A DNA stretch of 64,000 bases from Litomosoides sigmodontis (lineage: Eukaryota; Nematoda; Chromadorea; Rhabditida; Onchocercidae), in assembly GCA_963070105.1 (NCBI GenBank), contig OY718808.1:2716238-2780237 (forward strand), read 5' to 3'. The notes below the pieces were generated by a model, which saw only the letters and a program-made list of their open reading frames with translations, had not been told where the DNA came from and made no database searches. A program made the translations under genes and the position numbers. Below, piece after piece: positions 34,801 to 45,598 of this stretch (position 1 is its first letter; each line of letters starts with the position of its first letter).

Positions 34801-36357
34801 TAAGTAGTCGTAGTGATTTTTTTTTCTCTAGTCGAAATCTTTGGAATTTTAAATTGAAAGGGGGAAAAAAACCAAAGGATACGGCACAATCAATGATGTC
34901 ACCGTTTTTCGTCATTCATATCTTTTTCTTTTTTTGAGCATCAAGTCACATTGCATAATAATTGAAGAAAATTTGCATTTTTTAAAAAAAAAAAGAAGAC
35001 ATTTCTAAAATTTTCATGAATTTTGCAACAAATACTATCAGTTGTGGAGAAAAATGAAATCAAATTGGATGCAAACGATTTAATTATCCTTTTGCAAAAA
35101 TCGAACCGGAATTTTAGCAAATTCCTCACATATTTACATTTAATTGTCAACATGAACAACACTAAAAGTGGAAAATGAAATTAAAATTCTAATTCACATT
35201 TCGTATTTCAAAAAAAAAAAAGAAAAAAAATTTTTGCTACTCTAATAGCACTGGAAAAACTCAATTGCTAATTTCCCATTCGAGAGAATGTACCAATAAA
35301 ATTTGATTGCAAATAATTTTAGGTATGCAACAATGCAAATTTGTTGTACAACATTTTATTGCTACGACCCGATCGACTATGCAACGTGGAAATTCTCAGT
35401 CAAAATGAAAATAAAATTGATGAACATGTGCTTGTAGATCGTTTATTAGCAATGAAATTACCAATAGGTGATGATGACGCATAATGTGGCAGTTTTGAGC
35501 AACAAAAAAAAACAAATAAATTTAATATTTTACTGTTCATTTTTTATTTTTTAGATAGTTTATTTTTTTTTAATTGTAAAATAGTGATTTCTTTCTTTGT
35601 TGGAATTCAAAACAATTTAACAGTGAAAATAAGAAGAGAGAAAAAAATGTAATTGAAATAATAGTTAATAAAAGCAAAAAAAAATCATTTCTTTTTGACG
35701 TATTTAAGTTAGTTGTAAGATTAATGAAATATTTTTTTTTTATAGAATTTTCCTACACAGCTAATCGATTGTCATATTTTGATGAGAAGAAATTGAATTG
35801 GTGGAAGTATTTCAATCATTTATTTTCAATGAGATATCCTATAATTCTTACTGTACGTTATTACCACTCTTTCGAATTAACATATAAGTAAATTAATTAT
35901 AAGTATGATGATACTGTATTTTAGCGTGTAAAAGTAGATTAAAGGTGAGGAACAAATAAAGTTATTTGAAATTAATTATTTATAAATATATTTCAGTACA
36001 AAAATAAAAAGATAATATTAACTGTAAATTTTGCAGACAGGATACAGTATGTTATTGGGTTGTAGTTTATCGGATGAGTATTATCAAATGGCAAGAGTTT
36101 TGAAATTGAAACCAAGCGACATTTACAAACTATCATTAACTGCGTCATTTTTCACGGAAAAAACTCCACGTATTTGTCGCTCTCATTTTTTTCCATTCGG
36201 TCAAGAATATGATGAATTTGCAAAATTGTATGCGCTAGAAAGTTCCATGGAATTTAAGCTTGAAATTATACGCAATTGTCGATTTTTTCTCAGTCGACCT
36301 TTGACCAGTAGACGAAAACGACGTCGACGTCGTATCATTGATATTTTATATTTTTGA
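31863..36357 (+). CDS. Adenosine deaminase-like (ADAL/MAPDA family) protein with all catalytic residues lost; 8 exons, 406 aa
   Basis: Exons: 31863-31904, 32432-32577, 33030-33090, 33379-33616, 34289-34449, 35323-35467, 35746-35852, 36037-36357; all junctions keep frame. Family likeness: FCKEMPK then IGRSGLRSL at the N-terminus, ADNVVYLELHVKPR (ADGVxYLELRxxPR in ADAL), LLRPDRL (LLPDRIGHG), and GCSLSDEY with LKPSDIYKLSL near the C-terminus. Active deaminases need HxH, HAxE (HLSE in ADAL), GHG and TDD. The aligned positions here are N17-V-R19, N213-L-A-K216, C236-N-V and T300-T-G, so every zinc ligand and the catalytic Glu, His and Asp are gone, while the frame stays open through eight exons. 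I infer a pseudoenzyme. The C-terminus adds a unique tail with a run of basic residues (392-399). A T-rich acceptor (TATTTTAG, ending 31840) 22 bp before the ATG could take a spliced leader. AATAAA at 36395. Confidence 0.85.
32031..32111 (+). pseudogene. Partial copy of ADA-like exon 3 and its acceptor, inside intron 1
   Basis: This ~81-bp stretch repeats 32976-33057 almost exactly: the end of intron 2, the poly-T tract, the TTCATTCACAG acceptor and the first ~27 bases of exon 3 (GCATTACAATCAATGTCACT). The copy stops after CTTGCATAC and lacks the second half of the exon and its donor, so it is probably not usable as an exon. Regulation through decoy splicing is possible but unproven. Confidence 0.85.
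34488..34795 (+). repeat. Degenerate ~100-bp tandem repeat, about 3 copies, in ADA-like intron 5
   Basis: Successive units share a T-rich core (TTTAATAATTTAATTTTTGT), then TTATCATTAAGCC and GAGTGCAAAATGAGTGAA, with many substitutions between copies. Intronic; no coding content. Confidence 0.7.
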
Positions 36358-37367
36358 AAATTACAATAATACAATATGACATTTGCTTTCTTTCAATAAA
36401 TTTTTGTGAAAGGAAGCAAATGTCCCACTGTAATTTTACGGAAATTACAGCATTGACAACTATTATAATTTAGAATTTACAAAATTGAATTTGGAAAAAT
36501 TTACAAAATTGGCAATTATTATTATTTTCTTCCTGGTACACATCGTTGTATTATCAGATGTTTGTAATTTTGACCTATCATTTGAGGAAGAATTTTAGCA
36601 AATTTTTTTTTTTTTGTAAAATTAGAATGATCGAAAAAAGAAGGAAAAAAATTGTGTGAGTGTGTATGAATACTGATTGTAAATAATTTGATCGAATATG
36701 ATCAAAATCATCAATCATTCAAATTTCATTGTATCATAAAAATTAATCATTTTTTTTGGAAAGATAAATATGCTAATTTAGTTCTTAGAAAGTTCTGAAA
36801 AAAACTTCGTAAAAAAAAAAGCAAAAGACCGCCGCTACACGTCACATCTTCAACGTTCTTATATCACTTCGTCAAACGCTTTAACTTACGCAATACCTTT
36901 CACGTATGAATTCTCACTCTTATCAGTGATTCCATGCTTTTTCGATCCGATCATTCTTATTTGAATATCGTTAGTTTTTGTTGAAAAGCAGACAAAAATT
37001 GGTAATGGGTGTTAAAGTGAAGTGGAAATTCACGTGTCACGTCACGCAATTCAATTTGATAGGACAGGGAAGAAGTGGACGGAGGAAGAGTGACCAAAGT
37101 TTAAGTTGTTATTTCACCTGAACAACTCCTATTACGGATGCCTTCTATGATTTTGTATGCAAAAAAATTATTCTAATTACAAATGTACGAAATTTATATC
37201 ATATGTTTTACGTAACCCATGATCCCTATGATTCATACGAAATGCATAACGTATCAATTCTTCAGTTTCCGTTTGATAATTTAGTCAAATCGATTTCACC
37301 GGAAACACTTCTACCTTCACGCTTAATCTTTCTAACCTCTAAAAAGTAACTTTATTTGTTCCTCACC
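35944..37367. repeat. 21-bp perfect inverted repeat flanking the last ADA-like exon
   Basis: GGTGAGGAACAAATAAAGTT plus A at 35944-35964 reappears as its exact reverse complement at 37347-37367. The left arm lies in the last intron of the ADA-like gene, the right arm about 1 kb past its stop. No transposon genes lie between; only the last exon and 3' UTR do. Confidence 0.8.
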
Positions 37368-37732
37368 ATTTGTTTCATCCGGATGTCATTCTGTTTCATC
37401 CGGATGTCGCAACCTGACATCGAACCGTTTTCGATATTGTGGTATGGCGAAGACCATTGTGAGTAATGTGATCTGAGTGGAGAGTGGGTGCAGAGGTGCG
37501 GTCGGTGTTTTTTTTTTGATATTTCCTTTTTTCCTGAGTGTCATTATCTCATTAATATTAATCATATATGCATATGGTGTTTTAACATTAGTTAACATTA
37601 TTGTCATTAGCTCTTTCAGTTAATTTAATTTAATTTAATTTAATTTTCAGGTATTGTATTTCTGTGTTTTTGCAGTTACTCATGTCGTAATTTCGTATTG
37701 ATGGGATGGTTTAATTGACGGATGCAGTGTGA
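36358..37732. other. Intergenic region between ADA-like gene and ccz-1
   Basis: Holds the ADA-like 3' UTR with AATAAA at 36395-36400, the right arm of a 21-bp inverted repeat (37347-37367), a 17-bp direct duplication (TGTTTCATCCGGATGTC at 37371 and 37392), a short TTTAA run (37620-37645) and T-rich acceptor-like sites (TTTTTGCAG near 37673) upstream of the ccz-1 ATG. No gene seen. Confidence 0.6.
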
Positions 37733-40700
37733 ATGAATCCGTCAACATTTTCTGGAAATTTCTTGTTTAGCAGTCCCACAAATACCAAGAGCAAAAGCAA
37801 TGCTTGCCACTTTATCGACATATTCGATTTTATCTTTGTTGCACATCCTGATTCAGGACGCGTTGAAGGCAAAGAAAGTGAACGGGTTTTTTATTTCAAC
37901 AGTCCCAGAAGTGAATCAGTGGAAAAACAGGTCCATTATTTATTTATTATTATTTGTTATTTATTTATTATGAGTAATGTTGTTGTTAATAATTAAGAAT
38001 TTTTCAAAAAGCTTTCATGGGCTTTTTTTTGATTTACCTCTTGTTGATGTTACCGAAAAATTCTTTTTTTTTTGAAGGCAGATGACATTCACATATTCAA
38101 TTTGAAGTACTTTACATTGATAATAAGCCATAACTTTTCAGACGCAAATAACAGGTTTCGCGGAAGCGGTTGTTAATTTCACTGAAAATTTCACGAAAAA
38201 GGACGAAACGAAATCTACAGAATATCAGTACCGTTATGTGAATACTTCCAAACAGCTACATGTGTATATTCAGGTGGAATCTGGGAAATTTATTGTGGGT
38301 GCTGGTATCAACAAGTGAGTATTGTCTTCTATAATGTAGACGAAAAATTTGAGACTTCTTCCAAAGCCAGTAATCCGTAAAAGTACAGAAAAAAACGTTG
38401 AAATAATTGAATAAGAAATTTTAATGTACAGGCTTTCTTATTCAAATGTCATGTTATGATTTTCTCAGTTCTCTTTTGGACGCAAGAGTCCCGTATAATT
38501 TTGATGCACGGAGAACTTAAAGCAAACACTGTTAATTTAACGCACAAATAGTTTAAATAGTCCTAGAAACTATAATTTAATGGGAAACTATTGCCTCATT
38601 GTCAACGAGCTAAAAGATATTCTGCAAGAAATGAAAAGTGCCGCAGGTTACACTGTTTAAAGAAAAGTTGAATTTCAATTGTAATAAACATAAGTGTTTT
38701 TTTGTCCTATTAATATTGTTATATTAGAGAACTTAGCATCAACGAGGATTACATTATACGAGGGTCTGCTATCAAGGCAGTACTAATAACAGCTTACAAA
38801 ATGTTCCGTTTGTTTTTCGGTCCATTCTCTCGACTTATAGCAGGTAATTCTGCACATTTGAAGGATCGTTTGGAGTATTTCTTCTCACGTTACCTTCCAC
38901 AACTTCGCCTCCATCGCGTGAGTTGTATTCTAAACTATTTCAGTGATTATTATTAGAATAAGTTAGTTATTTAAGAATAATGAAAAGGGATGGAATTAAT
39001 CTCCATAACTCTTCTTTTTTGCTTTCTTATCTGGTGTGAATAATTGTATTCGTGCTACTTTAAGATCTTATACAGTAATATGGAGCTAAAACTTGGATGA
39101 TTTTTCCTTTTTACATCGTTTAAAACATATTATTCGCTGATGTTGGATTTCATTGAGTTAATAAAGCTTGTATTCTTCAACATCTAAATGTGTTAATTTA
39201 CAGATGCCTTTACTGGATGTGTTTTGTGGTGTCGATTATCTCTCCTTGGACAGCATAAATTATTTACGAATTGAGAATCTTTTGGGTGACTTAGTGGAAT
39301 CCTTTCCTCAAATTTCGAAAACTGTATTTTTTTATCGAGAACGTCTGATAACCTACAGTGTTTCGAGAACTGACTTACCTATACTGTATCGATACCTCAC
39401 GCAACATCTGCTTAGCCGACTAGTAAAGGAAGAACTGCTACCCGAAAAAAGTAACAGGTTAGCTCCCACTTCATACCATTTCTTCTTCATTTGAAGCATC
39501 ATCTTTTTCTGGTCGTACGGAAAAGGAAAACTGATTTCAAATTTTAGATTTGTGTTGGAAAATATCAGGACTGCTGAGTTATCTTTCTTGTTGCACCACT
39601 TATAGGGATTTGGGGCGTGCTAAGTGGTGCAATGTCGTTATTCTCATAAGCAGAAAAAACAAAAGAATACTAAAACTGTAGGATTACTTCGGGATCGGAT
39701 AAATTCATGATCCATTTGTTAGTTCGAGGGAGACTCATTTCCATAGTTTAATCACCATTTCCATCATTGAGGATTGCAGATGCTAAGGCTAGATCCTATC
39801 GGAATAATTTTCAGAGTGACATTATTTTTGCTATTCATATTGCTGCTCATAATTTCAGGAACGACTCAACCCATCGAGGGAAGTTCTTGACGGGTTTAGT
39901 GATGTCGACTAAAAGCGACAGATTTAATGCTAAGTTACCAGTTGTTTATTTGTGTGATGATGATGACGAAAAAAGACTTGTGCCTTATGAAATGGTAACT
40001 TTTTTTATGATTATAGGGAGACGCTAATTTTCGCAAACAGTTTGACTTTCGTGTACTTTTTTAAGTGCTCTGCTTGAAAATATTCAATTCTTATTAAAAG
40101 ACATGATGCAAAAATTTTACGCTTGCTCCTTTCTGTTTGTGATTTTGTCTATTTCAATTTCTAAATTTCAACTTCATTTTATAATTTAGATTGTCTATCG
40201 TGCCTTGAATGCTACTGTTTGCATGTTCAGCCAGAAAAATATTACTGCCCAATTTCTGCAACAATTGGATGAATATCTTGGGCCAGAATTAACTGCCTTA
40301 GCATCTGTCGTGGCCGAGTCATGTGCTACTTTAACTGATATATCAAGAAAGGAAAATGAATTTCATTTCGTATATTTCAATCCAGAAAGCATGAGCTTAA
40401 AGACGAGTCTTGCTGAAAATATTGAATCTAGCCGCAGCTCAAATCTACCCTCTGTTCCGCGTTCGGTGTGCAAGTAAGTTGAGCAGTGTTTGAAAAAATG
40501 ATGCAAAACTTCACCACACCCTTTTCCTCCCAAAAGACAAAATTAAGACAACTTAATTTTTGTTTTAATAAGTTTTCAATATTTAAAAATTCTTAGAGCT
40601 ACTTTGATGTCATCTCGTAGTTGTTTTGTTTTTTAGGTCTGCCTGTGATATATTTGATGAATTCTTAGAAAGCAATGATTTTGGAGAAACATCAATTAAA

Positions 40701-40853
40701 TTAGATAACGATTGGTGGCTTATTATCAAGAAAGTGAACAAACGCTTTTTGCTGCTCATATTACGAAGTGCTACACTGACTACACCAGCTGAGGTGCAGC
40801 AGTATGTTAATGATATTATCAAAATTAACTTTGACACTGTATTTTTATTTTAA
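37733..40853 (+). CDS. ccz-1: Vacuolar fusion protein CCZ1 homologue; 7 exons, 483 aa, complete
   Basis: CCZ1 forms with MON1 the guanine-nucleotide exchange factor for RAB-7, driving early-to-late endosome and phagosome maturation. Exons: 37733-37930, 38142-38314, 38728-38917, 39204-39457, 39859-39994, 40190-40473, 40637-40853; all phases match. The product is 483 aa against 482 in human CCZ1. It shows the family pattern along its whole length: an N-terminal longin-like block with EGKESERVFYF, AIKAVLITAYKMFRLFFG and LKDRLEYFFSRYLPQLRLHR, then LLDVFCGVDYLSLD, LPILYRYLTQHLL, RGKFLTGLV, GPELTALASVVAESC and a C-terminal NDWWLIIKKVNKRFLLLIL. The 39859 acceptor (AATTTCAG) was preferred to one at 39779 because only it keeps frame. 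A 5-codon upstream ORF begins at about 37701. AATAAA at 41137-41142 is the likely poly(A) signal. Confidence 0.93.
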
Positions 40854-41836
40854 TACTGACGAAATTTCGCATTTACTTTGCATTTTTTTATTCTGTTCGT
40901 TTATATGCCAATTTCTTACTGCTATGCTGTTCTCATTCCGTTTAAAATATAAAAATGTAACTTCTAGTTCCTCGAATTACGTGGTGTCTGAAAGTGCAGA
41001 ATTGCGTATTATTTTTACGGATATAACCTACACATTCTTGGGAGGTGAGATGTTATGCACTGCAGCGATTAACTCAATAGCTTGGTAGAAAATGTTAGTG
41101 AAATTGGAAGGCAAGAGACATTCAAGAACAGTTTGAAATAAACAATATAAGTATTGCAAAATAATAATGAACATGAAAATACATTTATAATTCACTTTAA
41201 TTTAACTTTATTGCTTGCCGTCCTTCTAGAATGACCACCATAAGCATTGAGAAACATTGATGTTACAAAGTTCGTAAGTGGACAAGTATAGAATAGTTTT
41301 CCACTCTTTTATTCAATAAGTTTCAATAATACGGATTTTTTTTTGCTGTAATGAGTGGGATAGAAGCGTAGATTTATCTTCATGCTTATGCGAACAAAAT
41401 TATAGATATGAACACACTCAAATTCAGTTTTTTCAGAATAAATGACAATATTTCCAATTGAGAAGCTTAGAAATATATCAAGAAAGTGATGAAGCAATAA
41501 ATTTCTCCTCAATAGTCTACCTGGGAATGTTGAAGAAATCTAGGAATTTGATTGAAAGTTTGAAAGTTAAATATTGTTTGCAACATTATAGTATCTTATT
41601 TATAATTGTTTTAAAGGTAGTAGATAGTTTTCAAGAGTTAGAATACGAAAAAGTTTGTCAAAATTAGACTAAAAAAATGCGGAAGAATGCTTGCTAACTT
41701 CAAAAAAATGTTAATTAATCCTTCCTACTAATGATTTCCATAGTTTTGTCTCTTTTTTTCAACAAATACCTTAACAAATTTTAATGGCCCTGAAATAATC
41801 CACATTAAAAGAAGGTATATTGAGCAAATATCTTCA
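40854..41836. other. Convergent 3' region between ccz-1 and ANKS3
   Basis: The 3' UTRs of two converging genes. The ccz-1 poly(A) signal AATAAA is at 41137-41142. TTTATT at about 41207 and 41308 could serve the minus-strand ANKS3 gene. No further coding signal was seen. Confidence 0.6.
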
Positions 41837-44800
41837 TCACTGTTGTGGAAGCTCAAGCATTTTCATTAGAATACTGTCGATATTTTTCATCACCATAAGT
41901 ATGTCTTTTTCCAAAGTACTGCCTGTACTATTTGTTTGTCGAATTTCCTGATAAATTTTTTCTTAATTTAATTAAGAACTATTAGAGATGTTATATATTA
42001 TACAATTGCTTTTGATTTTGATAAAATTTTTCATAAAATTGAACTATGAACAGTATGTATCGTTTATTTGCAAAATTTGCTGAAATCTATTAATAATTAA
42101 TGATTAAATTAAGTGTAATTAGCGAGTATAATGTAATGCAACAAAATGGAAAACTAAAATTTCATCAAAAAACGGGACGTTTTTTATCATTGACATTTTT
42201 TAACTTAATTTATGAAATAATTTTAATCGAAAGCTTAACGTAGCATAAGCTACACTTACTTGAAGCATAGTATATGCTATTTTTCGTGAATGTCGACAAG
42301 CTTCTGAGATGGAATTTAGAGCTAAACGGTGTTCATTTAACAAACTTCTAGCTTGTTTCAATTCTTGCTGACATTCTGCTAAACGTTGCTGACATTCCAT
42401 TAATTCGTTCGTTACCTGTCAACAGTACTTTTCTTTTTTATAATTTATGCAAGAAAGAAAAAAAACTTTTACAAGAATTTCCCATGCTTCTTCTTTTACA
42501 TATTATTTTATTTGTAATTTAAATAAACATTAAAAAAATGGTTACTTGCTAGTAGCGACAGTACTAAGAATATTTAAAATACATGGAAATTATTATGTGA
42601 CATTTTTCTAATTAACTTAACCTGCTGAGGATGTGCTTCTGTTTGTCCTCTTTCTTTGAAATATGATGACACAACTGGTTTTACATCATTTGTACAAAGG
42701 ATAAGCGTCCCATCCGTTCGATATTGCTGTATAACATTTAGCATTTTCTTGCGTGGACCAAATGCCTAAAATTTCATCCTTAACATTCAATTACAATGTG
42801 GAAACATGAAGTATGAAAGTGTGTATTAAGTAAGCATAATTTTAATTAATGAGAAAAAGTATGAATTATCAAATGGGAATAAAAGCATACCTTAATGCCA
42901 ATCTCCATAAGATCAGCATCATTAAGCTCCATGAATAAATTTAAATCAATATTTTCGTTTTCAAATATTTCAATATATTTTTCTAGTTTAAGCCGTGATA
43001 ATAATTCCGTTAATGAATTCACTTCCATTGCTTTCTTTTCTGTACTGTTTTTATTCTTTTTACTCTAAAAAAAGATGCAAAATATTTGAGGCTGTTCTAG
43101 TAATGCAATTCAAAATCTAACTAATCTTAACACTTAGTCATCCAGAAATTTTTATATTTCGAAGGCAAGTTCAATGATGAGAGAAATGTTAAATCAACTT
43201 GAAAGCTTTTCCCGATAATATTTAAACGAAAATTAGCACTTAATTATTGCAACAATTTGCATGCGTATGCAAAGTTCAATATTCTAATACCATAATCCTT
43301 GCAGCATTAATAAATTTATGAAATTCATGATAAATGAATTACCCGCGGAGGATCCTTCAAAATAGCGATGGTTTTTGGATTGTCAAAAGCTAAAGCTTCA
43401 CCATCTTCACCTTTTAAATTCTTTAATTTCGGATCACCGTCCTGAAATGGTGGACATCAATAACGGGAAGCAACTTGAAGAAAGAAGGAAACTAGTCAAC
43501 GTAAGAGGGTTTTGCAAGACATTATTAATGATAAGCTTATCTCTTAGAAAGACAGATCATTTAATTATTTAAAAAGCAAATATTACCGTACTTATGGTTA
43601 ACCCTAACATCAGAAGCACAACGGGTTACATTCGAAAGCTCCAAAAGATTTGATGTGATATCAACCACTATCGGTTAAACTACCTATCGGTAACCTGACC
43701 TGAGACTTACTTTATTTGCAGTGTTTTGATCCTCTGAACTACGAGAAATACTTATCAGAACAAAACTGCATTGCTCAGAAAACATGCAAGCAGCAAACCA
43801 AAAACTAATTCTGTGGGATCAGATATGATATTTTCTTTTTTTTCATTGGTTCATTATAGATTGTCTGATAACGTTTTAATTTCATTATTTGCTATCAAAG
43901 TGATAAAAGAGAAATGGTTTGAAAGAAACACTAATCGAAATTTTTCAGAAATTCAAGAGAAAAATAATAAGAAATATTGTTGTGATCGCTCCTTCCCCTT
44001 CCTTCCACTCACTCTTCATCAAAACATATCGAAATAAAAATTTTGATTAATGAAGAAGAAACAGCCTGCAACCTGTCTAACGCGAAAAAAAAAGAATTAT
44101 TCAGTTATTTTCCCTAAAATAACAGAATAGCAATGGTAGCACAGAAAAATCAAAAAAGAGCGAAGTTTTAAAAATAGGAAGAGCAAAAAGTTTTTTGACG
44201 AGATGTATAAAAGAATTTTCCCATATATGAAGTTCATTGTGATAAATGCACAGATATTGTGTGAAACAATGAATAAATGTGGTTGTCGGTAACGAATACA
44301 AAAGAACCGCTATCATTCAATTTTATTCGCCAATTAAAGGTAAAACTGGCAAATGAAATGTTAGAATTTATAGATTAAAAAAATTGCTTCATTTATTAAT
44401 CTGATTTTGATAAATAAAAAAATCTTTCACATATTGATTCGCTATAAAAAGAAAATGACAAACATGACATACATTCTGCAACAGCACCAGTAGTGTAAGT
44501 TCATGTCCAATACTACATGCAGTTAACGTTGGTGTCATACCATGTAAATTTGAAATGTTAGGATTAGCACCATTATCCAGCAAAGCTTCTGCAATATTAG
44601 CCTGTGAGCAAGCAGTTGCATAAGCAAGTGCTGTATCACCCATATTATCCTGCTTATCAACTACAGCATCTTTTCGTATTAGTAATCGTACCTAAAAAAA
44701 GAAATTTTTTGTTTAAGATTAGTTTGCAAAACTAAATCAGCAAAAGAATAAATAGAGTTATTCGTTGTACGTGAATTAATACAATAGTCCTTGTAAAAAT

Positions 44801-45589
44801 TTAAAAAAAAAATCAAATTTTGCAACGATCAAAATATTTTGGATGAGAAGAACCATATAAAATTGAAAAACATACGACAGCCAAATTTCCACATGTAGCA
44901 GCAAGCATTAGAGCTGTTTGTCCACTTGCATTGCATAAATCTACGAAAGCTCCAGATCTAAGCAATAATGCACAAACTGCTTCATGTCCAAGATAAGCGG
45001 CATACATCAGTGAACTCCATCCACTTCCATTTAAGCGATTTGCATCAAAACCCGTTTCCAGTTGGGCCTGCAAAATGACAATTCGATATTGCTGGAACAA
45101 TTTCGAACAAAATGATAACAATTTTGGCTGATTTCTTTTTTGCTTTGTTCTAGCACAGGTAATGGCTTCATGAATAAAACAACTCATAAATAATGTTTTA
45201 ACCCTTACACTATGAAATATATTGGTATTTGTTATATAATTGTAAATTAGGGTGCTTGAAGGGCCCATATAATTCTAGTAGTCTAAGTTGTGATATATCC
45301 ATTTCATAAATGATCACTATATTATCACTACAGTTTATAACCTTTCTCAATTCGAGTATATTTGATTGGTAAATAGAATGCTTACTTCAATCACCGGTGT
45401 ATCACCCATACTAGCAGCAGTATAAACATCATACGGACTGTAGAGAGCATCATCGTATACTCGTGGAAGTTGTATCGGTGCTTGTGAAGTTTCTTCATAA
45501 GACTCAACTGTATTTTTTACCGCTGTACTGTTATGAGATATTCGTGGTAAATCATCACTGAAACGTACTGAACGTACCGCGCTCGACAT
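41837..45589 (-). CDS. ANKS3: ANKS3-like ankyrin-repeat and SAM-domain protein; 8 exons, 432 aa
   Basis: Exons in transcript order: 45386-45589, 44876-45067, 44473-44691, 43343-43441, 42891-43064, 42622-42765, 42260-42415, 41837-41947; every intron is phase 0. Ankyrin repeats run from about residue 53 to 235 (GWSSLMYAAYLGHEAVCALL, SGQTALMLAATCGNLAVVRL, LLDNGANPNISNLHGMTPTL). A SAM domain follows (LKLEKYIEIFENENIDLNLF, ELNDADLMEIGIKAFGPRKK). The C-terminus is a charged helical region rich in Gln and Glu, as in human ANKS3. That protein is a cilium-associated scaffold interacting with ANKS6 and the NEK8 pathway and with BICC1; a similar role here is inferred. The last exon (41837-41947) was found by an in-phase acceptor and a stop. 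The Met at 45589 may not be the true start: the exon extends in frame to an acceptor at 45598, and a tiny exon at 48308-48316 could supply an earlier ATG. Confidence 0.9.
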
Positions 45590-45598
45590 GCCTGTTAT

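Noticed and set aside
35471..35484. Stop codon ending the ADA-like protein after GDDDA
   Set aside because: A GGTGATG donor just upstream (exon end 35467) splices in phase to exon 7 and then to the family-typical LSDEY exon, so the stop lies in an intron.
39780..39858. Earlier acceptor (GATTGCAG) for ccz-1 exon 5
   Set aside because: Joining there from the 39457 donor gives an immediate stop; the AATTTCAG acceptor ending 39858 keeps frame and joins directly to the conserved RGKFLTG segment.
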